Origin: Petrimonas sulfuriphila
GTDB lineage: Bacteria > Bacteroidota > Bacteroidia > Bacteroidales > Dysgonomonadaceae
NCBI GenBank assembly: GCA_038561985.1
Contig: CP073276.1
Coordinates: 124,001 to 188,000, forward strand
Length of the DNA: 64,000 nucleotides
Reading direction: 5' to 3'
Below are positions 43,187 to 51,376 of the stretch, piece after piece. Under the pieces are notes generated by a model, which was given only the letters and a program-made list of their open reading frames with translations, had not been told where the DNA came from and made no database searches. Both the position numbers and the translations under genes were made by a program. Position 1 is the first letter of the stretch; every line of letters starts with the position of its first letter.

Positions 43187-45172
43187 TTATATAGAATCCG
43201 TAAGTATGACCGTCTTGTTTAAACCTCCGTTTTCGAGAATATATTCTTCCCCATAATCCCAATCGAAAGTCTTGTTGTTGCGGCTTTTTTTCAATTTTCG
43301 GCGAACAGACGAATTTGAGGTAAAATTATCGTAATCGTCCAACCGTTCGTCGATCTCAATTTTTTTGCCAAGCGGCACAGCTATTTCCACGATCATCCCC
43401 TGCAAGCGGAAACCTTGTGAAATAGGTGCCGAGAAAAACTCGGGCAAAAACAACAGGGAATCTTGTTGTTGTAAGGGATAAGTAAACTCTCCGGCATTCT
43501 TTCTGGCAATCTTCAGGTCTCTTTCCGAACTTGACGAAATGGTTCTCACGTAATACAAAGAATCCTGGCTTTGAACAATCTGTAGCTTAATGTTTGAAAA
43601 CAGCAGGGAGTCCTCATTTATGGTATAATAGGGGAAATTATCCAAATCTGAACCCGGTCCGAAGTTACGGCTGAAAGAGTAGTAGTCTGACGGATAAACC
43701 GCCATATCCACGTATAACTTGTCGCCGCTAAAAGCAGAAAGAGCCTGTACATTTTCAGCAGATGACTCCACACTAAATTTTTCGGCCACTTTAAATCCGA
43801 GCATAGTAGCAGAAAAGATTCCGACGACCCACAAGATAATCGACACGACTCCGATAACCGGACGTGATTTTGCTTTCATTGACCGACGAACGATCCACAC
43901 GATAATGGATATAATGGGAACTGCAAACAGTAATCCTGCAGACAACCACAACAGGGTATTTTCGTAACCCTGGTCAATAAATAACGACTTTAGAGGGACA
44001 AATTTTGTGCCGGCTACAAGAAAAGCGATCATCATTCCCGTCGTAACTACAGCAAAAATTCCGGCGAACGCAAAGAATATAATTTTGAAAAGGATTCCCA
44101 AAGCATTCAGACAACCCGTATTACCGGAACCAGCCGTTGCGTTTGCTGACGCTTTCGCGGCATGGAACCGTGGAGGCTCGGGCGGCATGGCATCCAGAGA
44201 CACTTTTTCCGAATCACCGGCAACAGCAGCTGTTGCAGCGTACGGCTTGGTATAATTATCACCGTCGTCAGTTTTGCTTTTCACACTTGCCACGTTATCG
44301 CTTACAGTTTCACGTATGGATTTGATATATTCCTCCTCTCCCATCATTTCGAGTTTCTGCTTTACGGTAGTGGCCCTCGGAATAATTACCCATAGAACGG
44401 CATAGATCACGACAACCGACATATTGATGTTCCAGTTGAAATCCACGTTGTCAAAAAAACGGTTCCACGGGAAAAAAGGTATGGAGATCATCCCCATCAA
44501 ATTCAGAAATAACGGAGCTGCAAAGAGCAAACGCGGAATCCACGTGTCAATTTTGAAGTACGCTGCAATTCCTCCGCAAACCCCTCCCAGGAAACGGTCA
44601 TTGGGATTCCGATAAAGCCTTCTGGCAACATTTGTCTCCAGCACTTTGGGCTTTAAGACAATCCATAAAATGAGGTACACCCAAAACAACACACTGAAAA
44701 GCACAACAAAAACAATACGCATCCACACCGGATCTATTTTGAAGTAATGAGCGAGGCCGCTGCACACACCAGCAATTATTTTATCGTTTGCATTGCGGTA
44801 AAGGGTCTGCCGCCTTTCGCTTCCGTCAGGTTCCGATTTCGGCTGCTCCGAAGTTGAGGCAAACTGTTCAAAAGGTGTTTCACCATAGGCGTAAACCGAC
44901 TCCTGATATTCCGTGTCAAAATCTTCCGGTCTTCCTATGCTGGAGATAATGGACTGAACATCTTCATCGGTAATGCAATTGATACCCAGCTTCAGCCGGT
45001 TTCCAAACAATTCGGCAATACGGTTTTCTATATCGTTTACAATCTCTTCTCCGCCCTCTTCCCGCGAAAAATATTTTTTCAGACTGTCTATGTATTGCTT
45101 CAAAAGTTCATAAGCAGTTTCTTCGATAGCGATGACCTGCCCCTGGAAATTGATATTAATCACTTTTTTCAT
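43187..45172 (-). CDS. double-PspC-domain membrane protein
   Basis: A 661-residue inner-membrane protein. Residues 1-90 form a soluble helical domain found before PspC in Bacteroidetes ('VININFQGQVIAIEETAYELLKQY'). Two consecutive PspC domains follow: 'LYRNANDKIIAGVCSGLAHYFKIDPVWMRI' at about 122-180 and 'LYRNPNDRFLGGVCGGIAAYFKIDTW' at about 182-260. Further transmembrane helices lie at about 355-385, 400-420 and 440-460, and the periplasmic C-terminal half is rich in beta strands (DUF2807-like). PspC proteins sense envelope stress. It overlaps padR by four bases (ATGA), so it is coupled to and presumably controlled by that repressor. Confidence 0.9.
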   Translation of the reverse strand: MKKVININFQGQVIAIEETAYELLKQYIDSLKKYFSREEGGEEIVNDIENRIAELFGNRLKLGINCITDEDVQSIISSIGRPEDFDTEYQESVYAYGETPFEQFASTSEQPKSEPDGSERRQTLYRNANDKIIAGVCSGLAHYFKIDPVWMRIVFVVLFSVLFWVYLILWIVLKPKVLETNVARRLYRNPNDRFLGGVCGGIAAYFKIDTWIPRLLFAAPLFLNLMGMISIPFFPWNRFFDNVDFNWNINMSVVVIYAVLWVIIPRATTVKQKLEMMGEEEYIKSIRETVSDNVASVKSKTDDGDNYTKPYAATAAVAGDSEKVSLDAMPPEPPRFHAAKASANATAGSGNTGCLNALGILFKIIFFAFAGIFAVVTTGMMIAFLVAGTKFVPLKSLFIDQGYENTLLWLSAGLLFAVPIISIIVWIVRRSMKAKSRPVIGVVSIILWVVGIFSATMLGFKVAEKFSVESSAENVQALSAFSGDKLYVDMAVYPSDYYSFSRNFGPGSDLDNFPYYTINEDSLLFSNIKLQIVQSQDSLYYVRTISSSSERDLKIARKNAGEFTYPLQQQDSLLFLPEFFSAPISQGFRLQGMIVEIAVPLGKKIEIDERLDDYDNFTSNSSVRRKLKKSRNNKTFDWDYGEEYILENGGLNKTVILTDSI

Positions 45173-45591
45173 TGTTCTGTGGTGTTAGGTTCATTTAAAT
45201 TGTCATTGACAACAGTGTCTTCTTTAGAATAATTGTCATTGACAACAGTGTCTTCTTTAGAATAATTGCCGTTGACAACGGCGTTTACCCCGGTGGATAG
45301 TTCAGTCCATGTCGATTCTAAAAGATCATAAAATTTTTCACCTTTCTCTGTCAGGATAAAATATTTTCGAGGAGGGCCCGAAGTACTTTCCACCCAGCGA
45401 TAAGTGAGTATTTCGGCGTTCTTCAACCGATTGAGCAAAGGATATAGCGTTCCTTCAAGAAGCTGCAGGCCTGCATTTTTCATTTCGTCGATTATATCAC
45501 CCGGATATGCTTCGTTCCGCCTGATAATCGCCAAAATGCAGTACTCCAGTACTCCTTTCCTCATTTGACTTTGGGTATTTTCAATATTCAT
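45169..45591 (-). CDS. PadR family transcriptional regulator with an 11-residue tandem-repeat tail
   Basis: A 140-residue winged-helix repressor. The core (about 8-100) reads 'MRKGVLEYCILAIIRRNEAYPGDI', 'LQLLEGTLYPLLNRLKNAEILTYRWVES' and 'GPPRKYFILTEKGEKF', which is standard PadR. The C-terminus is unusual: a unit reading about V-V-N-D-N-Y-S-K-E-D-T is repeated, encoded by 33-base direct repeats at 45198-45263 plus a degenerate third copy. The repeats come after the fold, so the binding domain should be intact. It is first in an operon with the PspC protein and probably represses it and itself. Confidence 0.92.
   Translation of the reverse strand: MNIENTQSQMRKGVLEYCILAIIRRNEAYPGDIIDEMKNAGLQLLEGTLYPLLNRLKNAEILTYRWVESTSGPPRKYFILTEKGEKFYDLLESTWTELSTGVNAVVNGNYSKEDTVVNDNYSKEDTVVNDNLNEPNTTEQ
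45198..45282 (-). repeat. 33-base tandem repeat inside padR
   Basis: Two identical 33-base copies (45198-45230 and 45231-45263) and a diverged partial third (45264-45282). The unit length is a multiple of three, so copy number can change without breaking the frame. Confidence 0.95.
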
Positions 45592-45617
45592 TTTTCAATA
45601 AATTTTTATTTACACCA

Positions 45618-45625
45618 CAAAGATA
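45618..45625 (-). promoter_or_regulatory. Bacteroidetes -7 box for padR
   Basis: TATCTTTG on the minus strand, 26 bases before the padR start, with ATTG about 19 bases upstream as a partial -33 box. Confidence 0.6.
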
Positions 45626-45800
45626 AATTAAACAAGGTAATATGCAATGCAAAGTACCAATGAATTTCTTTATTTTAGTATTATTTAACGAAAAAATCGA
45701 CTACAGTCCGCCGCAGCTGTTTCTCGTGGAAATGCGGCAGTTACATTGTATGCCATGTACTGTGAAACCGTTTGTAAATCGATTGGCTCTAAAATTTCTA

Positions 45801-45831
45801 TTGTCGTTTTACTCTTTTATACCTATGTTTG
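45801..45831 (+). promoter_or_regulatory. Bacteroidetes promoter of the M23 peptidase gene
   Basis: TTG at 45801-45803, a 20-base spacer, then TATGTTTG at 45824-45831, 18 bases before the ATG at 45850. Confidence 0.6.
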
Positions 45832-45849
45832 TAACATTAAACAGATTTT

Positions 45850-47550
45850 ATGAAGTTCAACAAACAATTCTCGTGCTTTTTTATTTTCTTTTCCCTGGCC
45901 TGTTTCTCGGTCTATACACAACACCCCTATACCAACCCACTCAATATTCCTCCGGCACTCAGTGCCAACTTCGGGGAGTTGAGAAGCAACCACTTTCATT
46001 CAGGCATTGATTTCAAAACACAACAGGCAGTAAACAAACCGGTTGCGGCCATCGAAGACGGCTATGTTTCGCGCATAAGTGTTTCCCCTGGAGGATATGG
46101 GTTGGCACTCTACATCGACCATCCCAGCGGACATACCAGCGTTTATGCGCACCTGAACAGTTTTTCCAGCCCTATTGCCGATTTTGTGAAAGAAAAGCAG
46201 TACGAGCAAGAAAGTTACCGGGTGGAGCTTTACCCCGAACCGGGTTTGCTGATCGTAAAAAAAGGTCAGCAAATAGGATTGAGTGGAAATACAGGCAGTT
46301 CCGGCGGCCCACACCTGCACTTTGAAGTGCGCGACACCCAGACGCAGGACCCACTGGATCCGCTTCCTTTTTTCAGCCAAGCCATCCCCGACACGCAAAA
46401 GCCCGATATTCGGGGCATTGCGTTTTATCCTGTTGAGGGAAAAGGAGTCGTGAACGGAAGCAGTGATCCCTTACGGATGAATATTTTGAAAAACAAGTCC
46501 GGGATACCCCTGGCACCGCCTCAAGCGATAAACGCATGGGGTAGAATCGGTGTAGCCGTAAAAGCGTACGACCGGATGAACGGTCAATCCAACATCTACG
46601 GTGTCAAGCACGTCAGATTATTTGTGGATGAGAAGCAGGTGTTCAGCAGTTCCATCGACAGGTTTCCTTTCAGTAAGACGCGCATGTTGAATTCATTTAT
46701 CGACTTTGAAGAATGGCGGGAACAAAGTTCTTTTTACATGAAGTCATTTATAGAGCCGGGAAACACGCTCAAGTTATACGACGCAGTCAATAACGGATTT
46801 ATCGATATCAACGAAGAGCGAGATTACCGCATGCGCTATGAACTTGAAGATCATAACGGAAATACCCTTGTATACTCTTTTGTGGTCGGAGGACAGAAAC
46901 AACCCGTCGCAAAAACGGATTCCTGCAAAAATTTTATGCCGTGGACACTACACAATACATTTGTTGACTTTGATTTTATGCTCGACATACCTTCTGGAAA
47001 TCTATACAATAGCTTTTGTTTTTCACACCGTAAAACTGGCTCAACGGTCTATTACTCCGATATACACCGGGTGAATGACTCACCGGTACCGCTACACCAA
47101 AACGCTACCGTATGGATAAAATTAAACGTGGACACCCTGGATAACAAGCAGCAATACGGTATTGTAGAAATCACGGAAACAGGTAACGACAACTGGATAG
47201 GCGGTACTTACAAACGGAACGGCATGGAGGTTTCCATCCGCGAGCTGGGCAGGATGTATGCCGTTGATTCAGACACCTTCCCACCGAATATCGTCCCCGT
47301 AAATCCTGAAAAATGGGTGGCTTCACGCAGGATCCAAATCCGGCTATCGGATAACAAAAGCGGAATATCCGCCTTTAAAGGAACCATTAACGGGAAATTC
47401 GTCCTCTTTTCACACGATATGAAATCCTCCCTATATACTTACCGGTTCGACGATTCAAGGCTGGAAAAAGGCAAAACACAGGAACTTGTTTTTGTGGCTA
47501 CCGACGGAGCGGGAAATACAACGGAATACAGGTATGCCTTCGAGTACTAA
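45850..47550 (+). CDS. M23 family (LytM-like) metallopeptidase
   Basis: A 566-residue secreted protein. After the signal peptide (1-24, 'FFIFFSLACFSVYTQ') the M23 zinc endopeptidase domain begins almost at once: H50 and D54 in 'HSGIDF', H155 and H157 in 'GPHLHFEV'. Residues about 190-566 form beta-rich domains of the kind found in Bacteroidetes M23 proteins ('DNKSGISAFKGTINGKF', 'VFVATDGAGNTTEYRY'). It probably cuts peptidoglycan cross-links or activates amidases in the periplasm. Monocistronic, ends 41 bases before the convergent pncB gene. Confidence 0.9.
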   Translation: MKFNKQFSCFFIFFSLACFSVYTQHPYTNPLNIPPALSANFGELRSNHFHSGIDFKTQQAVNKPVAAIEDGYVSRISVSPGGYGLALYIDHPSGHTSVYAHLNSFSSPIADFVKEKQYEQESYRVELYPEPGLLIVKKGQQIGLSGNTGSSGGPHLHFEVRDTQTQDPLDPLPFFSQAIPDTQKPDIRGIAFYPVEGKGVVNGSSDPLRMNILKNKSGIPLAPPQAINAWGRIGVAVKAYDRMNGQSNIYGVKHVRLFVDEKQVFSSSIDRFPFSKTRMLNSFIDFEEWREQSSFYMKSFIEPGNTLKLYDAVNNGFIDINEERDYRMRYELEDHNGNTLVYSFVVGGQKQPVAKTDSCKNFMPWTLHNTFVDFDFMLDIPSGNLYNSFCFSHRKTGSTVYYSDIHRVNDSPVPLHQNATVWIKLNVDTLDNKQQYGIVEITETGNDNWIGGTYKRNGMEVSIRELGRMYAVDSDTFPPNIVPVNPEKWVASRRIQIRLSDNKSGISAFKGTINGKFVLFSHDMKSSLYTYRFDDSRLEKGKTQELVFVATDGAGNTTEYRYAFEY

Positions 47551-47591
47551 ATTCAGTTATTGAGAACTTATCACCTGGTCCAAAACGCGTT

Positions 47592-48764
47592 TCAGAGTCC
47601 CAGCGTTTCCTGTGCCAGGCGGATTTCTTTTTCGCTTCCGGTATGCTTTCCTTCCACATCCGACAGTTTCACACATTCGTGCCATTGTTCTTTGGCAGTC
47701 ATTTTACATCGGAACAGTTTCATCACAATATTCATCCCCTTGATGTTGTTGCCCACATCATTGGTCAGGTTCGTTCCTATACCGAAAGTAGCCCCTATAC
47801 GTTCTCCGCAATAGTTCTTGATAAGGATCGCCTTGTCTACGTTCAAGCTGTCCGAAAAAACAATGTATTTCAACTTGGGGTCTATCCGCAGTTCTTCATA
47901 CCGTCGAATGACTTTATCGGTAAAAACAAAAGCATCGCCACTGTCATGCCGGAGGCTGGTAAACAACGCCGCATGCTTTTTGCTGAAGTTTCGAAGAAAA
48001 ACATCGGTGGTATAGGTATCGGTGAGTACGGTTCCCAGATCACCGTCGTACACGTTAATCCAGTTCTCCATCGACATGTAATTGGCCATTTTATATCCGT
48101 AAATTGATCCGTGAAACTGTACCCATTCATGCGGATGTGTTCCCGACACATTCACGTTGTGTCTATATGCCAGGTATACATTGCTGGTACCGAACAGGGA
48201 ATCTCCTGCGTATTGCTTCAACAATCCGGTAACCCGGTCCTCCACTTCGAAACTAAACCGGCGTCGCATGCCGAAAAGTGAAAACGTGATACCGTTTTCT
48301 TTCAGGCTAAGTGCTTTCTCTATGGCCGCCTTTTCCATGTATTGCGTGTCGGGATACTGCTTCGTTTCCCGGAAATAAAGTTCAGATACCGTAGCGAGGA
48401 TAGGCGTTTCCCAAAGCGTAATGCGATAAAGCAACCCCGTGGCACGGATTTTTAATTTACGGCCTTCGAGAGAAACCTCCACTTCCGACGGATCAAAACG
48501 GAACCCCTTCAAAAAATCGATATAAATTGGTGGTAGATACGGCATCTTTTTTCTCACGAACTCCTCCTCCCCTATCGTCAGGCTCAGTTCCGACATCTTG
48601 TCCAATTCTTGCCGTACCCGTTCATCAAATCCGTCGGGATAATCGCCATTACTTCTGTCCACAAATACAAACTCACCAAAGGCACGGGGAAAAAGCTTGC
48701 TGTATGCATAGCTGGTGGTAAACTTATACAAATCCGTATCAAGAATACTTTTGATAATTGCCAT
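47592..48764 (-). CDS. pncB: nicotinate phosphoribosyltransferase
   Basis: Makes nicotinate mononucleotide from nicotinate and PRPP using ATP (NAD salvage, cytosol). 390 residues, normal for PncB. Signatures: 'LDTDLYKFTTSYAY' at 8-21, the autophosphorylated His in 'TSLRHDSGDAFVFTDK' (near 275), and 'KYIVFSDSLNVDKAI' with 'GIGTNLTNDVG' for phosphate binding. Monocistronic. No clear -7 box in the short upstream region. Confidence 0.95.
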   Translation of the reverse strand: MAIIKSILDTDLYKFTTSYAYSKLFPRAFGEFVFVDRSNGDYPDGFDERVRQELDKMSELSLTIGEEEFVRKKMPYLPPIYIDFLKGFRFDPSEVEVSLEGRKLKIRATGLLYRITLWETPILATVSELYFRETKQYPDTQYMEKAAIEKALSLKENGITFSLFGMRRRFSFEVEDRVTGLLKQYAGDSLFGTSNVYLAYRHNVNVSGTHPHEWVQFHGSIYGYKMANYMSMENWINVYDGDLGTVLTDTYTTDVFLRNFSKKHAALFTSLRHDSGDAFVFTDKVIRRYEELRIDPKLKYIVFSDSLNVDKAILIKNYCGERIGATFGIGTNLTNDVGNNIKGMNIVMKLFRCKMTAKEQWHECVKLSDVEGKHTGSEKEIRLAQETLGL

Positions 48765-48895
48765 TTTTCGCAGATAATTAGTTTTAGTTTTAAAACACTT
48801 AAAAGAGTAATCGGTTCACACCTGTAAAAAAAGCATTTCTTCCAAACTATATGTATCCCGTTTGTTCCCTTCCGGCGACAAGAAATTATGGTAAT

Positions 48896-48926
48896 TTTGA
48901 ATTTTGGCAGTTAAGCCCTATCTTTG
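48896..48926 (+). promoter_or_regulatory. Bacteroidetes promoter of the yjdM/phnA-like gene
   Basis: TTTG (48896-48899), a 19-base spacer and TATCTTTG (48919-48926): both elements match the consensus. The start codon follows 21 bases later. Confidence 0.8.
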
Positions 48927-48947
48927 GGGAAAACAATTTAGAACAAC

Positions 48948-49283
48948 ATGACTCAAACTCCCCATTGTACAATATGCCAAAGTGCAGTTACTTATTTCGA
49001 CGGCACGTTATTCCATTGTACGGAATGTTTTCACGCATGGACGCAAGAAGACATGACAGCAGCCGAAAATTCGAAAAAGGTACTGGACAGCAACGGAAAC
49101 GAACTTTTTGACGGTGACGATGTTACCGTAATAAAAGACTTAAAGGTGAAAGGTTCGTCCATGGTAGTAAAACGGGGAACCCGGGCACGAGGAATCCGTC
49201 TTTCAGCAGACGATCCTACGCACGTGCAGGCCAAAGTTGACGGACAAACTATTTTTATCCTCACCAATTTTTTAAAGAAATAA
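48948..49283 (+). CDS. yjdM: YjdM/PhnA family zinc-ribbon protein
   Basis: A 111-residue protein. A zinc ribbon with two Cys pairs (C-T-I-C near 8-11 and C-T-E-C near 24-27) precedes a small SH3-like beta barrel ('DSNGNELFDGDDVTVIKDLKVKGSS'). Homologues are called PhnA or alkylphosphonate utilisation protein, but a role in phosphonate breakdown is not established for YjdM. Start is set by the promoter at 48896. It converges with the HD hydrolase gene, and the two coding regions overlap by 12 bases. Confidence 0.9.
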   Translation: MTQTPHCTICQSAVTYFDGTLFHCTECFHAWTQEDMTAAENSKKVLDSNGNELFDGDDVTVIKDLKVKGSSMVVKRGTRARGIRLSADDPTHVQAKVDGQTIFILTNFLKK

Positions 49284-49922
49284 ACAAACAAGCGGGGAGG
49301 GCACAGTGGGCTTTTGCAGCTCCGCCCTCTCTTTTCCCTGGAGCGCTTTAATGGTTTCCTCCATCAGGTAATCAAGCTCCCAGCCGAGGAGATCGGCTCC
49401 TTTGTGGATGACCTCACGCGAACACCCTGCAGCGAACTTTTTATCCTTGAACTTCTTTTTTAACGACTGTACCGTCAAATCGAGCGTACTCTTGCTGGGG
49501 CGCATCAAAACGGCAGCGCCGATTAACCCGGTTAATTCGTCTGCGGCGTACAGCACTTTCTCCATCTGATGTACAGGCTTTACATCGTGTTGCGTAAACC
49601 CGTAAGCATGGGAAACCACTGCACGCTTTAGCTGAGGATCAATGCCCTCGTCATCGAATATTTCGCGAACTTTGATGCAATGCTCATCCGGAAACTGTTC
49701 GAAATCCAAGTCGTGCAACAAACCCACCAACCCCCAAAAATCCACCTCACCAACATACCCCAGATTAGTGGCGAAGTAACGCATCACGGCTTCAACCGTC
49801 TCCGCGTGCTGAATGTGAAACGACTCCTTGTTGTATTTTTCCACCAGCGCAAAAGCTTCCCGGCGGGTGATTCCAGGGGCTAAACGACCGGTATTGTCCT
49901 CAGGTAAATGTTCAAACACCAT
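49272..49922 (-). CDS. HD-domain hydrolase
   Basis: A 216-residue HD-superfamily protein with metal ligands visible in 'ESFHIQHAETVEAVMRYFA' (His) and 'VGLLHDLDFEQFPDEH' (His-Asp). A further 'AVVSHAYGF' His and 'LYAADELTGL' Asp follow, as in HDIG-type phosphohydrolases. The substrate (nucleotide or phosphate ester) is unknown. Cytosolic. A -7 box at 49963 serves it. The last residues overlap the yjdM gene on the other strand. Confidence 0.85.
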   Translation of the reverse strand: MVFEHLPEDNTGRLAPGITRREAFALVEKYNKESFHIQHAETVEAVMRYFATNLGYVGEVDFWGLVGLLHDLDFEQFPDEHCIKVREIFDDEGIDPQLKRAVVSHAYGFTQHDVKPVHQMEKVLYAADELTGLIGAAVLMRPSKSTLDLTVQSLKKKFKDKKFAAGCSREVIHKGADLLGWELDYLMEETIKALQGKERAELQKPTVPSPLVCLFL

Positions 49923-49962
49923 ACGTTTTACATTTTTTTCGCGTAAAGATAACCATTTTCTG

Positions 49963-49970
49963 CAAAATTA
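49963..49970 (-). promoter_or_regulatory. Bacteroidetes -7 box for the HD hydrolase gene
   Basis: TAATTTTG on the minus strand, 40 bases before the start codon. An imperfect second candidate (TATCTTTA) lies closer to the gene. Confidence 0.45.
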
Positions 49971-50027
49971 CCGTCCGAACAAAAAATCAGTTGTGTTGTT
50001 TAAAAGTCTGTTCTCCGGGATACACGA

Positions 50028-51326
50028 ATGAAACGATTTCTCCATGTGCTCATCAACATAGCCGTAGCCAACACCTCCACTTTCTTTCTGTGGAGTGCAT
50101 TGTCTTTCTGGCTTTACCTGGAAACGCATTCGGTACTTATTCTCTCTATCCTCAGCGGGACTTTCATGACACTCGTCACCCTTTCGGGAATGTTTTTCGG
50201 CACGATTGTGGACAAACACCGGAAAAAGGAGGTCATTGCTATTTCATCTATTGTAGCCCTTATTTTTCTGCTACTTGCCGGTTCTGTCTTCTTGTTTTTC
50301 GACCGGAAAGAAATTGCCGATATATCGTCATCCGCCTTCTGGATTTTCTCCCTTTCCATCTTATTGAGCGCGCTTGTCAGCAATCTTCGTTCGATAGCGC
50401 TTTCAACCACCGTATCCATCCTGGTACCGAAAGAGGATTATGCCCGGGCCAATGGGATGGTGGGAATGGTTCAGGGTGTTGGAATGATAGCCAACACGGT
50501 TTTCAGCGGACTGGTGATCGGCCGGCTAGGGCTTGAATGGGCCATGTATATCACGATTATTTTATCGGGACTGGCTCTGTTGCACCTACTTTTCGTCCCG
50601 ATACCGGAAGACTACCTGCATCACGATCCCGAAGTCCTCAATAAACAAGTGGATTTTAAAGGCGCCATAAAGGCCATACGTTCCGTTCCCGGGTTAATGG
50701 CCCTTATCTTCTTCACTACGTTCAACAACTTTATCGGCGGAGTGATCATGGTTCTTCTCGATCCCTACGGGCTGGAAATGTTCTCGGTAGAGATGTGGGG
50801 CATTGTTCTCGGCATCACCGGAACAGGCTTTATTTTTGGGGGGATGGCCATTACGAAAAAAGGGTTGGGCAAACAACCGTTACGGACGTTGCTCTACGGC
50901 TATGTTATTGGAAGCCTTATCTGTTTACTTTTTACCGTTCGCGAATGGGCATGGCTGTTTCTGGCGGGAATTTTTTTGTATATGTTTTTCGTTCCGTTCA
51001 TCGAGGCTGCAGAACAAACCATCATTCAAACCGTCGTACCGAAGATCAAACAAGGTCGGGTTTTTGGCTTTGCACAGACCGTGGAGTCTGCAGCCACTCC
51101 AGTTTCAAGCTACCTGATCGGACCGATTGCGCAATTCTCCATTATTCCTTTTATGGAAAGCGATGCCGGAAAACAAACCTTCGGCTGGCTGCTGGGAGAG
51201 GGAAACGCCCGGGGTATAGCGCTTACGTTTGTGTTAGCGGGTCTCTTTATGCTTCTTCTTTCACTGCTGGCTTTCCGCACCAGGGCGTATCATCGTCTCT
51301 CGGAATCGTTCAAGAAATCTAATTAA
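50028..51326 (+). CDS. MFS transporter (12 helices)
   Basis: A 432-residue major facilitator with about 12 helices. The A-loop motif between helices 2 and 3 is 'GTIVDKHRKKEV', and helix 5 carries 'ANGMVGMVQGVGMIANTVFSGLVI'. It resembles the macrolide-efflux/MefA-like group by length and layout, but the substrate cannot be read. It is divergent from the HD hydrolase gene, and the next gene has its own promoter. Confidence 0.85.
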   Translation: MKRFLHVLINIAVANTSTFFLWSALSFWLYLETHSVLILSILSGTFMTLVTLSGMFFGTIVDKHRKKEVIAISSIVALIFLLLAGSVFLFFDRKEIADISSSAFWIFSLSILLSALVSNLRSIALSTTVSILVPKEDYARANGMVGMVQGVGMIANTVFSGLVIGRLGLEWAMYITIILSGLALLHLLFVPIPEDYLHHDPEVLNKQVDFKGAIKAIRSVPGLMALIFFTTFNNFIGGVIMVLLDPYGLEMFSVEMWGIVLGITGTGFIFGGMAITKKGLGKQPLRTLLYGYVIGSLICLLFTVREWAWLFLAGIFLYMFFVPFIEAAEQTIIQTVVPKIKQGRVFGFAQTVESAATPVSSYLIGPIAQFSIIPFMESDAGKQTFGWLLGEGNARGIALTFVLAGLFMLLLSLLAFRTRAYHRLSESFKKSN

Positions 51327-51345
51327 TATTTATCCAATTATTTTC

Positions 51346-51353
51346 TAATTTTG
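51346..51353 (+). promoter_or_regulatory. Bacteroidetes -7 box for the GH140-like gene
   Basis: TAATTTTG, 23 bases before the ATG at 51377. Confidence 0.6.
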
Positions 51354-51376
51354 CAAAAACAAAAATATCCGGGAAC

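Noticed and set aside
45198-45282. Direct repeats considered as a CRISPR array
   Set aside because: Head-to-tail without spacers and in frame with padR; no cas genes in the window.
50795-51322. 175-codon open frame overlapping the MFS transporter in another frame
   Set aside because: Same-strand shadow; Arg/Cys-rich translation without family features.
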